In this document: positions 38,401 to 49,986 of the stretch, piece after piece
How positions within the stretch are numbered: position 1 is the first letter of the stretch
How the letters are laid out: each line of letters begins with the position of its first letter
Source: Diploscapter coronatus
Taxonomy: Eukaryota > Nematoda > Chromadorea > Rhabditida > Rhabditidae
Direction: 5' to 3'
Assembly (NCBI GenBank): GCA_964036155.1
Contig: OZ038423.1
Span: forward strand, 5,161,249-5,225,248
Length of the DNA: 64,000 bases
Notes under the pieces: model-generated
What the model was told of the DNA's origin: nothing
Database searches by the model: none
Seen by the model: only the letters and a program-made list of their open reading frames with translations
Position numbers and translations under genes: made by a program

Positions 38401-40332
38401 CTGACTAGTTTCAATTTATAAGCGCATTTTTCTATTTGCAAATGTGTAGCCTGCTCAATTTTCGTCTGATATTTCTAGACTAGTGAAAATTCTAGAATAG
38501 TTTATCTATCGGTTTCATAATCAATAGAAATGCTATGTGCCATAAAAATAATGACGTTTCGATATACCAAAATAATTATGCTCGTGATTCTGAATGCTCA
38601 TTTCGCATTGAATTGCCGAATTTATTGATTTTTCCTGTTCATAGTTCAACGAATCTGATACTCTGAATAGAATCGAATAACGATGACAAATTTCGTGTGT
38701 CATTTTGAATTCTCCCAGGCCACCTCCGAATTTTGAATTTCAATTCCTTCTTTTTTCTTCTATGATGAACACAGGTGTCCATGACATATTTTTATTTTTG
38801 TCATTTTCCTTTATTTTTATTTTCTCATTGCAAATTTTGAATATGACTGCACTTGATTAGACATAAAGAGTGCGAATTTTTCGTCGCAATTAACGAAAAC
38901 AAAGATTGGGCTTTTCTTAGACGATAAATCACGGGATATCTCATCCTCATAAATCTTGCTCATAGTTTCAATCTTGGCTCCAAAAATGATGTTGGTTGAT
39001 CCTCGCTTTTTTCCATAAATTCGCTTATCATTGAATAAATGAATTTCTTTGATCAACTCATCTTTATTCTGATTCAAACTCGCGATTCTTCTTCTTCACT
39101 CATCGAGGAAGTCTATTTGCCAAGGGCCAAGGGGAGCAATAGCAATTTCCCACTTCTCACTTCCACCCAGAAGAAGCCAACTTTATCATGAAACTCGCGC
39201 ACTTTTTCCTCCAAATCGACATTCGAATTTCCGTTTTGGGCAGCTTCATTTTCCCCCCTTTCTTCCCGTTCTTCCTTTATATTCTTCCTTTAGAATTTTG
39301 CCTGGATTATCTAATTTCGCCTTCCCCAATCGCCCGAAAATGAGCCCGTTTTGGCAGCAGTTTCACAAAAAAGATGTTCGTGCGTCTTTTTGTCCTTCGA
39401 AAATGTCTGCGCAGTGCATTTTTATGCCAGCCGCCAAATAATTCAGCTTTTATCTCCTCTAAGGACTCAAAGGAATAAGCTCTTCCACCAACCAAATTAC
39501 TGCACTTCATCCGCAACGGAAAATAAAATTAGAAAATTGGCGAAAAATGTGCAAAGCAAAAACTCTCTGGAAATCTATGAAGTTAAAGTGGAGATTCCAT
39601 ATAATTTGATTGGATTAGAATCGAGATCAATGGAAAGAAGTAATTATTTTTCTTCATGAAATATCTTTGAGGATCGTCTTCGAAAATGACCTATTCTATC
39701 TCATTGTCTTGTGTCATTTTTCTGACACTAATAATCAATCGTTCTAATTATTTACTCATCTACGTACACCTTTTCACATTTTACCTTCGCTTCAACGAGT
39801 TTTTCGCTAATAAGTAAAAACATTTATCAGAAAAGGTTTCACTTTTATCGACTCGAGCTTGATAACCAGATTGACCTCACAAATTGCCTTCCTCTATTTG
39901 CACAAATTCTCAACTCTAGCCAGATTTGTAGCCATTCTTCGTCGCATTTCTTCTATCATTACACATTTTGTCTTACCTTTCCTTTCAAATTCGCTCATTT
40001 CTACTGTTTCGGTCAAATGACGGAACTAAAATTGCAAATGAAAAAAACGAAAACTTGGGAAAAATGTCCTTGTTTATGGGAAATATTTCTGATTGTTATC
40101 TTCATTTATGTTCTATTTTCCTCGAAAACACGCCTTCTATTTTCATAGTATCACCGTTTTCGGATCATAACGATTCATGATCGCTTCGCGTTTGTATTTC
40201 CTGTTTCTGATATACTTCTTCCTCTTTTTCTTCGAAATGATAAACATAAGTTCAGATCGGTTAATTTGGGAACCGCAATGGACATTTGATAGCGCGAGTG
40301 ATTAACAGCCCCACAGCAATACAGCCACGTCC
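29452..40332. other. ~11 kb without a supportable gene; pyrimidine-rich tracts
   Basis: AT-rich with many short ORFs and no conserved domains or chains of compatible exons. Marked C/T-rich tracts on + lie at ~33480-33790, 34790-34900, 35210-35420 and 37270-37450 and create artefactual Ser/Leu/Phe/Pro-rich ORFs. A 19-base word (AATTATTCTGCTCATATTT) occurs at both 29097 and 33877. The stretch may be distal regulatory DNA for the 40407 gene, or contain non-coding RNA genes that cannot be recognised by eye. Confidence 0.4.
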
Positions 40333-40340
40333 TATAAATA
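40333..40340 (+). promoter_or_regulatory. TATA box
   Basis: TATAAATA lies 74 bases before the start codon of the myristoylated small protein. The surrounding sequence is locally GC-richer, consistent with a core promoter. Confidence 0.55.
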
Positions 40341-40406
40341 CTGATCGGCTGTGGAATCGGCGATTGGGATATTCTTGTCTATTTGAGGAGGACTGATTGG
40401 AGACCG

Positions 40407-41763
40407 ATGGGCTGCGTGTTCGGCAAGGTGTGCGATCCGAGAGTCCCCGATCCGAGTGTCAGGCATCACTGGCATGTCGATGGAATTATCATCGATGATG
40501 GGGAGAAGTCAGAGGTAGCGTGAGTTTTTCATTGCACTAGAAATGACAAATTCGAATGTGCCACAAAACTTGCGAATCACAACCAAAAAACTAATTTTAC
40601 ATAAATAGCTCGTGAATATTGTGAATATTCCATGCAAGTTTTTCTTTCTTCCGCTTTCAAGTTACAATTCACTCGAAATTATGTCGAAAGCAAAATTAAT
40701 AAGCGATCTTAACAATCATCCAGTTAAAAGAATTATCGAGTCAGATCAGAATTTCTATTTAGTATGATCATGCAAAAATCACCAAAGTTTATACATCGAG
40801 TTTTATTTTATCAGAGACTATTGGTCATTTTAGCAACGTCGAGCAGGATTAGTGTATATTTTGGATGAAGCCGTGTGCTACAAGCCTCGTCGATTGGACT
40901 GTCGAAAGAAGGGCGAACCGATGTCTGTCGAAATTGCCAATGTCAAAAACACGTCCAAAGGAAAAGCTTACACTGATGAGGTAATATTGATTTGTCATAC
41001 CGAAATAGCGATATCTGAGAATATCGTGACAACCTGATAAGAAATAGTCCCAAAAAGCTAGCAAATTGATATAACCCACTTCCTGTCTATTTTTCCAAGT
41101 CACTCGTTTTCAGTGTCATGAGATTTCCAGGCTAATTACCGATTTTTTCGTTCATTAAAAATCTCTGAATTCAATTGTTCGCTCACATTTTCGATTTGGG
41201 CAAGCTTCCATTTATTCTCAAATCAAACTTTTGCTCGACTGAATCAGAACAAAGCAGTCAAAAGGCATGCAATAATTGCAAGCATTCGACGTGCAAAACT
41301 AGGTTTATTCAAAAAGAAAAGCGGTAATTATACAATTCTCATGGGAAATAATTTTGATCATGAATACTCTATTATTTAGGCGACAGGTCGACAAATTAAG
41401 AAGAACGTAATTTGGCTGGAAACAAAGAATAATAGTGTAACGAGGAATATTGGACTATTGGATAGTCGGAATATTGATAAGGTGAGTCTTCGAAAAATTC
41501 GAAAAAAAGTTAATTTATCGAAAAAGTTGCACCTTTAAAAATTTTCTACAAAGACGAAATAATATGAAAACTTATCTTGTAGAATGGACTACTCTAACGA
41601 TTTAAGAATCATCCGTTTTGTGATTTTCCGAGGCAAAAAATAATATTATAAATTTTAGACCTACTCTGAAATGTCGGATATAATTTCGAAACATCGACAA
41701 AAACCGAAAATTTTCCAGTACAATTCGGTTGACATAGACGGCGTCGAAATTGAACCCGTTTGA
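40407..41763 (+). CDS. small N-terminally lipidated protein, 153 residues, unknown family
   Basis: Exons: 40407-40514, 40834-40980, 41380-41481, 41659-41763, all phase 0. The N-terminus MGCVFGKVCD has Gly2 for N-myristoylation, Cys3 (and possibly Cys9) for palmitoylation and Lys7, as at the N-termini of Src-family kinases and G-alpha subunits, but no kinase, SH2 or GTPase domain follows. The rest is basic and hydrophilic: YILDEAVCYKPRRLDCRKKG, KGKAYTDE, a Lys/Arg/Asn-rich exon, then an acidic C-terminus DIDGVEIEPV. The exon boundaries are clean and the hydrophilic composition differs from the background, so it is probably a real gene. A plasma-membrane-associated adaptor or signalling role is inference. 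No ortholog was recognised. The TATA box at 40333 fits its start. Confidence 0.75.
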
Positions 41764-43095
41764 AAAGTTTCCCATTTTTATTTAAAACAATAATTTAATT
41801 ACTCAATTAGATCGTCATAAGATTGAATATTTCTACTTCAGCGCTTCACTTATATCACAGTTCTTGTTCATAATTTCAGAATCTTTCGAAAAATTGTTCA
41901 TTACTGACTTCATATGAGTTTTGGTCTTGGTTTTCAGTTTTTCGTTTTGCTTATCCGAAGAATAATTGTCCGTGCGGGTCGTTTGGAAATGTATCGCAAC
42001 AATTTTATCCATCCAATTGCAATTCTCCTTCTCTCCCTCTCATTAGTCCTTTTTTCCGCCACTCGGCCAATTCTGTACTTGCTTACTCTCAATCTAATGC
42101 CATATAAATGATCGATGTAAATCGCGAAATTCAATATTTCAACAGTGTTCACAGCCTTACGATAACTCACTCCAAGTATTCTATGCACTGTGAACAAATA
42201 AACTACAATCTACATAAAGTACGCTTGTAAAAATCATGGGTAATGCACATATAATTTGAGGAAGTATTATTTCTACTGAAGACAATATTGACTATCAGTT
42301 CATTTCATTATCGTGAAATAAACAAATTTTATTTCGGAAAGTGTACATACAGTTTGATAATTTTACAATATAAAACGATAACAATAACACCTATAGTCTA
42401 TTCGTGATTTGCGAAAATAAATGCAAGAAACTCTGAAATTTGTCACGATTTCGAGTTACTGCGGGAGGAATTCGACTAGGAAAATATTGCATGAAATAAT
42501 CGAAGGCAGAATATTTCGCTTGAAGAGTTTTACATGGACTCAATGAACGGATTTTTAGTCGTTGCGTACTATTTGTTCTTTTTGCAACTCGGCATTGTTC
42601 CTGAATTGCGCAGATTTGTAAGAATGGGTCATTTTCTCGAAATATTCAAGTTTATCAATGTGGTTGATTACACAGGAAAAGCTGCTGGACCATGGTAGAA
42701 CGAAAACTCTAGCACCAACACAGAAATCAGCACTTTCTACTTTGTTTGTAACTCGGACTATGATTTCGCCAAAATTAGGTTTATCTAGAATTTACTCGTA
42801 TCCGTTCAATCCATATTCCTGTCCCGTCCTGAATTCAAGAAAGTCTATCTAATTCCCCGCTTCGAAAAGTACCCACCCGTCCGTCATGAGTTTAAATTTT
42901 TTAAACGACTTTTCAATGAAGAAATTTAAAAGTATTGATTCCTCTTCTCAATCCGCGCTCCTGATTTACCCGTTCTCCTCAGTTCCTTCTAGTTTTGAAA
43001 AAATCAACCCATTTCTCGATCGTCTCCGTCGAAAAAACTCAATTTCATGACAGACTGTCCAAAATTAAAATCGAATCAAACTAGTAAAAATTCTT
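41764..43095. other. 3' ends of two convergent genes
   Basis: Lies between the lipidated-protein gene (+) and the Kazal gene (-). Plus-strand AATAAA-type signals occur near 42196 and 42317. No further Kazal cysteine pattern or other domain was found on the minus strand here. ORFs at 41914-42111 and 42658-42852 are featureless. Confidence 0.4.
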
Positions 43096-44933
43096 TCAAC
43101 AACTACTTCTACCAGGTAGCTTCTACTGATTGTAACAAGTTGAATTTAAAATTTTTCACTTACAATATAAAACGAACACAATCCTTTGTGGGTAACGCCA
43201 TTTGAATCGCAAATCACATATTGTGAGTGATCATCTGAAGAAATACGTCTAGTAATTTCATCCTAGGAAATGACAACGCACCTTCCTCTCGGCAACTGTC
43301 GTCACAACACGAACCCGGATAATCAATTTCGAGTGATTCGTTCAAGCTAAAATACAACACTTCACTAAATCAGTTACAAAGAACCAGGCCTCATTCGATG
43401 GAAGCATTCAGCATTGATGAATGTACACTTGTTGGCATGGGTCGTTCCTTTCGTATCACAAACAGGATCCCATTCATGGGGACAATCAACGAGGCATGAA
43501 CATCTCAATTTTAACAATTTGCTGTAAATATTAAATCTCCGACAAAAGCGATAGCTAAAAGCCTAATTAGGCAAAGTAAGGCAGTTTATCGACGGGTTGA
43601 AAATTTACTTGGGGGAAGTAGAATCGATTCCTACATGCCTGTTGAACATCCTCTTCTCAACACATTGTGATTTTTCAAACTCGCAACCATTTATGTGAAT
43701 CTAAATCGGGTAAACTAAATTCGCTACAAAAGTAAGACTTTCGCTTTGAACGAAATCGATTTCAAGTACGAGTTTTCGGTTCTTGTTCAGACAATCTACA
43801 TCTCTGATTATTTATTGATAGTGATTTACTCCGACCTGCCCATTGGAGTCGCAAACAGGCGCGTCGAATGGACTACAGTATCGCGAGGTGCAACATGGTC
43901 CCGAATATAGCAGCTCCACTGAAACACTGACATTAGCCATAAACAGACGGACCATTTTCTATCATTTATTGTTATCGTTCCATTCCTTCCCCACTCATTT
44001 TTGCGTTCCCGTAAAAGTGCCGAGGGGATAATGACTTGAAAAATAACGTATCGAAAAAGGAAGAAAAAGGTGGCACAGCAATTGAGAAGCTAAACCTTGA
44101 TGCTATGTCAACCTTGCAATTAAAAGTCGCCAATTATAAGAAACCATTCCCCTGGAGAAGAAATTATTACGTGATATTTATCTTGAAGTTAAAAATAACA
44201 GACCATCTTTAGTCTTCTTTGCACATTGCAGGACGCACAGATTCATGTAGGTATATTGATACTCGGAGTCTCTAGCACAAACTGGCTCGATTGTCAGAGG
44301 ACATTTGCAGCGATCGCTACTACGAGTCAGGTACTTGATCATTGGCAATGGCAAACGACTGAAATCGGTTGAATTATTTATGACGACTTTCAGGAATATG
44401 ACAGATGAAAACCTTTTTCTTCTCAGATCAAGATTTAAAAAAAAAAAAAGCCTTGCAAAATTGATGCCAACCATTTATCTGGGAAACTTCAGTCAGTGTG
44501 CTCATAAATGAAGAGAATTTATCACTTTGCAAGCATGAGAGTTTGAGGACAAATAATGCGATTGATTGGATGAAAAATGAATCGACACCAATCATAGAAA
44601 CCCAATCTTGGTGAAAATATGCTCGTAGATTAACTCATTCGAAGAAAAAAGGTCTCGAGCTATGACTGAAATAAGAGAAATAAAAGTCATGTTTAACATT
44701 CGAATGCAGCATGTTCAAACAGCGAGCACCATTCACATGTGATTTCTGGATTGAATGATTTACGTCGTTTTCCTGATTGTTTTCTCCGAAACAGTTAAAT
44801 ACGGTAGATAGCGTCACTCGAGCTCAATTACCTATCGAGCTATCAAGCAAGAAGTCAGAAACTTCAAATCAATGATTTACCCTTCAGCAAAATCTATGAA
44901 TACAAGAACGAATCCGATTGCGTAGATTTGCAT
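43096..44933 (-). CDS. secreted multi-Kazal-domain protein (serine-protease-inhibitor-like)
   Basis: Exons: 44933-44881, 44358-44204, 43918-43836, 43700-43609, 43521-43378, 43346-43282, 43234-43164, 43122-43096; 229 residues. MQIYAIGFVLVFIDFAEG is a signal peptide. Four Kazal-like units follow: CKCPLTIEPVCARD with LCVLQC (from residue ~35), CSPFDAPVCDSNGQ with CEFEKSQC, CLVDCPHEWDPVCDTKG with KCTFINAEC, and CCDDSC with VICDSNGVTHKGLC. Three carry the PVC or VIC-D-x-x-G core. Kazal domains block serine proteases or bind growth factors in the extracellular space. Introns cut inside the domains, and splice phases match throughout. The last exon (8 codons, supplying a final Cys) is weakly supported and the first intron is 522 bases. 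Multi-Kazal worm proteins and follistatin/agrin-type modules are the nearest relatives; the exact ortholog is not known. Confidence 0.85.
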
Positions 44934-46683
44934 GACCGGCAAGACTGTTGGACATCAACGTTCAACCCGAATATAGACTAAGTTTGAGAGTTGCTGTGAA
45001 TAGGAATGGGGGAGTCGGAATGAGAACGATCAAGAAGAGGAAAGAGAGAGCTTTCGACTCAGACTCATTCAAACAGACCTGAACACTAGGAGAATAGAGC
45101 TCTTTCTTGAAATCTCTCTCCTTAACATATTGTACCCACATTTCCTTGCCCTTTACGTATGTTGGTATGCAAATATGGAGCTCTGAAGAGATGAAGTGCT
45201 GCATTGGTGATAGGGACAAGTTGAGAGATGGATGGAAGAGGAGTGAGAAAGGAAAACCCACAGAGCTAGAGAAGCTCAGAGAAGTTGTTAGACTAATATG
45301 CATAAAGAGGTGATAATACTGATCATATCTGAAGTATCTAAAGTGTCAATACGAGTTACTCTGAATAATAGTAGAGAACGGGCTTTGAATATTTTATTCG
45401 AAAGTAAAAATGCAAGGAGAATCAATTGAAAGAACTCAAAGAATCTGCACGACTTGAAATCATGAAAACATAACGTTCTGCAAAATTACTATCAACCTTC
45501 ATAGATCACGAGATACAAGCGGCAGAAGATCAACAACACAAACTCATTCTAGGCTTCGTCGAGAATTCTAATCCTTATTTCGAACAAAGCTTCCTGTTGT
45601 TACGTGACATGAGTTTTACAATACAATTAACCAATTCTGCGATCAGCCATCGACAATTTGTGCTCTTTTGACAAAAGTATTCGCCAGGAAAGAGCCTTCA
45701 GTTTTCTTGCATGGATTCTCAACTTCGAGTAATCTTGTTTTCCATCTTCAATTAACATCAACATTCAAGTGTTTCCAAATTAAAAAAAAAAAATCATCCA
45801 CTTTTGATCAGCAGCATCTATTCTCGGTAGGCGGAATATTTTGTATTACAAAAATTCGATCAAGAAAATCGCTCTAAAATACGATATCCAAATACGAAGA
45901 AGCTTCTAGTAATGTATAAATAGAGCTCAACGACCAAATGGCAAAAAGTCTGCAAACCTCCAAAGACTACCAAAATAAAGTGCAGAAATGGAAACTCATA
46001 AATTATCATGATTGCCATAATTTCTTTATCTGAAACCCCCACAACTCTACAACTGAAAACAGCAATCATCTTGAAAGGTTCCACGCATAGTAGAATGAAG
46101 TGATGTGAGGGTGTGGAATAAGGGTGTATTTTCGGTTAATAATTTGATGGCTAACAATTATGAACTTTAAAAATTAATGAAGATTGATTTTGCAATTACC
46201 GTAGTTTTCCGGCGTTTGTAGATGCCTCTATTTTTAACGTTCCTATTTTTGCATTTACGCTTACTACGCGCAATTGAGGATAATTGGAAATTCGCAATTT
46301 CGTCATTTTGATGGTTGAATTATTGACCGCAGACCAACGTCGACCATCGCACACCTATTCGGATAGTGGGTTGCGTCATTTAGACTCGTCACAATTCGCC
46401 TATTGCCGCATTGCACCATAAGCTGTCCAGGCCTATTTCGCACTGCCTTCTCTCTGCAGACGTTTCCAACAATTTACCCGGAGAAAATAGTCAAGCTATC
46501 CAGAGCGCAAACGAAGAGACGAAAAGAAGAAATATCTTTTCTGACGTTCAGTTATTTTCAGAAGGGAAGCCTCGAATTGGAGAGGCAAAGAAAGACTGGG
46601 GTAAGGAGAGGGGCTCTCCGAAGATGTGATAATTGACGATGGCGGGAAGAGTTCAAAATTGCCTGCCTCAAGTTTGCAGCTGC
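44934..46683. other. upstream flank of the Kazal gene; no gene seen
   Basis: Holds the presumed promoter of the minus-strand Kazal gene. ORFs at 44962-45303 (minus), 45668-45877 and 46403-46636 lack domain or splice support. Confidence 0.4.
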
Positions 46684-46691
46684 TATAAAAG
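46684..46691 (+). promoter_or_regulatory. TATA-box-like sequence
   Basis: TATAAAAG in a GC-richer context (TGCTATAAAAGGACCGGG), 441 bases before the CHK-like gene start. It could be that gene's core promoter or belong to an unrecognised non-coding transcript. Confidence 0.4.
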
Positions 46692-47131
46692 GACCGGGGA
46701 GATATGCTTCGGCCACCGAGAAACTCGTTTTTCGAGAGATGATGTTTATTCTTGCAGAAAACTGTATAGGATGCTTTTTACTTGTTTCCGAAGCGTTCCA
46801 TTTATTATACTTCAGCTATCTTCTTATTATCTATCGCTTAATTTTCTAGTAATAATATTCTCCTATTTTTGCTAATCCGTGATTGTAGTTGCTTGTATCA
46901 TAAGATTTGTATTCTAACGTTAATGATAAGCTTGTAATTTGGATTGGACGATATCATTATTGTCTTGTATGTTTTGTTCTAAAAATAAATTCTCATTTTT
47001 GCTTTGATAAACAACTCGAGTATTTTATTTGTTGTATTTCATAAATCTAGTTTACCTATTTGAATTCGTATTCAATAATTTGGTATTTTCCGATCAACAA
47101 TTCGATTTCTCATAAAAAACCAAATTACAGA

Positions 47132-49986
47132 ATGCCCTCTCCAACAATGGAGACCCTCTACGAATTGACAGTACCATTATGGGCCACACCTAGTGCACAA
47201 AAACGACGACCTGTACTCGGTGAACGACGAGAGGTTAGTTAAAAATTTAAAAAAAACTAACTATAGAATGATAAGTCAAATACGAGAGTTTCTCGAAAAC
47301 TTTCATTCAGAATAATTGAATACTATTCATATCAAATGACAGCTCAACTCGAAGCAATAATTTTCCAGAATTCGCAAGATTCTCGATCAGATGAGCCGAA
47401 AGAAAAGAGAATCGCCAAATGTAGCAATTATCGATTGAAGAAAATCAGCACCTCATCAAATTTGACAGTCGGCTGGCTGTTGGATAACATTCGAAGTGTA
47501 GTTTGCGACGAAAATGTCTTAGATGTAAGTGAATCAAAATAGAAAAGATAATCAACCCAGAATAAACGTTTCAGGTAGATATTGAAATGCTCACAATTGA
47601 CGGGTTCGTCTCACAAATTGTTCGACTAAATGTGTTGATCAGGGACGACAATGATCAGAAGGTGAGTGAGTGGTCATAAAAATAGTGATCATATTCCAAA
47701 AATGTGCCATTGATAACGAGGATAATGCAGTTTCTTTCAGAAGGTAATGCCTAACCGCGCGTAACACTTCATAGCGACTCATTCATTGCCTAAACAGTTT
47801 CGATCAATGTTGACAATAATGCAGAAAACCTCACAGGCAATCTAATTCGAAAATGCAACATCGAATTGGCTCAAGATAGACGACAATTAAATCTAGCTCC
47901 TATCTTATAGAAATCAGCTAGAAATACCCAGAAAATCTAATGGCTATTTTTACATGAAGATTTCAATATTGGTTCAAAAATTTACAGATAGTCATCAAAA
48001 TGCCTGAAACACGAGCGATCAAAGCAGCTCTGGAAAAGACGACAGGATCAAAATTGGCTGAGGGAGCGGTAAGAAATCAAATATCAAAATTACATTACGA
48101 AACTAGTTTAGGATGAAAAATTCGTCGGAAGCTTGAACGTTTTCTACAATCGAGAAATATCGTTCTACTCGATGAACAAAATCGAAGGTCTTCGAGTGCC
48201 GCAGATCTACTTTAGCCAGAAATGGGTGAGTTAGCTGGCACATTTGACAGAGTAGTAGTACTCTTGACTAAACTGACATAAAATGAGTGCCGAGTTCGGC
48301 CTCGAAGCTAGTTCTAATGACTTTCCTGATTGTTTTGGGTACGATTTAGCGAGCATCAGAACAAACTCCATCACTAATTATGAAATCATTTCGTGTAATG
48401 CTTATTAATCTCATAACTAGCAGATAGATCTGTTTATATCCTATTTCGTTCGGGAGTCTTGGCCATAAAATGAGAGAACAACGTTCATAATCGGGGACGA
48501 AAGAGTTGGATAACTACGAGAGAGCACTTGAATTCGAGAGACAGTGAGACTAATTAATATTGGCGTTCAAACAGAGCAGCTAAAGTGTATTATAACCTGG
48601 CGAGAGATAATGCACTTGTGAGAGAAAAGAGATAAACAATGAAAATATCCTGGAGCAGACAGTAATAAGCATACACTTTACATGCATGAAATAGGCGGAG
48701 CTTGAGCCATTATAAAATTCATTGGGATGAGGACTACTTCGTGCTTTTGCGAACTGGAATCCAAATGAAAAAACACTTATGGGAGATGATTATAAGTACA
48801 AGGAAGTTCATTAACAGTACTATTTCCAGAGTTGCATAAAATCGCAGCAAGTGAAGCGCAATTATAATCAGAAAATATCTTACTAAATAAACTGAAGATC
48901 ATGATTTCAGGAAGTCAACTCCAAAATGGGTTGCATCGCCATGGAAGACTTGTCTCACTTGTCCACAGTTCCTTTCTTCGAGTCACTCAATCTGCAACAG
49001 GTCGAATCTGTCGGAACTCAACTCCGAGCTCTCCACGCCTTCTCGCTCAATATGAATACCGAATGGTAAGGATAACTTTGAAAAGTCATTTAAAAAACGA
49101 ACACGTTTCAGGAGGAAAGCATTTCCTTATCCAATGCAACTCATCGACACCGTGTCTAATATGACATCAATCGTCCAACTCTTCGCAGAAAGAAATCCTT
49201 CTCTGATATCGACCTTCGAAAGACTCCTGCCTTTCTACAACAGCAGGGACTTCTTCATCAGAATTCTCCGAGATTCACACAAAGAAATCGGTAAGCTAGG
49301 GAAAGTGGAAAGCAGAATAGTGATTTTATGATTTTAGGTCTGTCTGACGTCCTCTGCCATGGAGATCTGTGGTTCTACAACATGATGTGGAAGACAGCAG
49401 CCGATTTCAACAACAACGATTCTGACAAACGAGCCTCAAATGAAATCGGTGCTCTTATTGACTGGCAGAATATCCACACAGGTATTTTGAGATAAATAGC
49501 CAAAGAGAACTAGAAAAGAACTTTGTGAATTTAGGCAGTATTGGTGAAGACCTCGGCCATATGCTTGCATTTTGCTGTGACAGTCCAGTACGACGACATG
49601 TCGAAAGCGAATATCTTCCACAATACTTCAAAGATCTCAAGGAAGCCGTTGAGCAGAAAGGATGTCAACTCAAAATCACTTTTGAGCAGGTAGAAAATTT
49701 TTCATGTCTCCAAATGTGGAATTGACCTTTCCGTTTTCAGTTTCTCCGCGCATATAACCGTCAATTCATTGCTCACGCCATGCACCTGCCCTTCATCGCC
49801 TGTGTCATGCTTAGCATCAAGGAGACCACTCCTGAAGAACGACAACGACGAACAGAGGTAGACTAGTTCTTTGATAAAGTCTCAAATAACGAGTTATTAC
49901 TTCAGATCCTTGTGCAACGAACACAGGACTGTTGGAACGATGCACTGCTTAGACTACAAGAAGAGTTCCCGGAGTATTTCGTATAA
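47132..49986 (+). CDS. CHK / DUF1679 choline-kinase-like protein
   Basis: Exons: 47132-47233, 47369-47524, 47575-47661, 47988-48068, 48112-48225, 48911-49065, 49112-49290, 49338-49481, 49535-49689, 49741-49857, 49906-49986; 456 residues. The ATG is one base after a TTACAG acceptor. The fold is that of aminoglycoside phosphotransferase/CHK kinases as expanded in nematodes and insects: N-lobe strand IVIKMPET with the ATP-binding Lys, a helix KFVGSLNVFYNREISFY, hinge region CIAMEDLS, catalytic-loop LCHGDLWFYNMM (Brenner HxD at residue ~299) and the metal-binding IDWQ about 35 residues later. The C-terminal helices end EEFPEYFV. In insects this family phosphorylates ecdysteroids; worm substrates are not established. 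The C. elegans dhs-27 neighbourhood on X holds a related gene as far as I recall. Intron 5 is long (685 bases). Confidence 0.92.

Noticed and set aside
44635..44817. Open frames with clustered cysteines in the first intron of the Kazal gene
   Set aside because: No acceptor and donor pair gives compatible phases with the flanking exons. Joining exon 44933-44881 directly to 44358-44204 works cleanly.
44962..45303. 113-codon minus-strand ORF upstream of the Kazal gene
   Set aside because: Low-complexity Ser/Leu/Phe content and no link in frame to the signal peptide exon.
46411..46629. 72-codon hydrophilic ORF
   Set aside because: Begins at TTG, has no ATG or splice support and no recognisable family.
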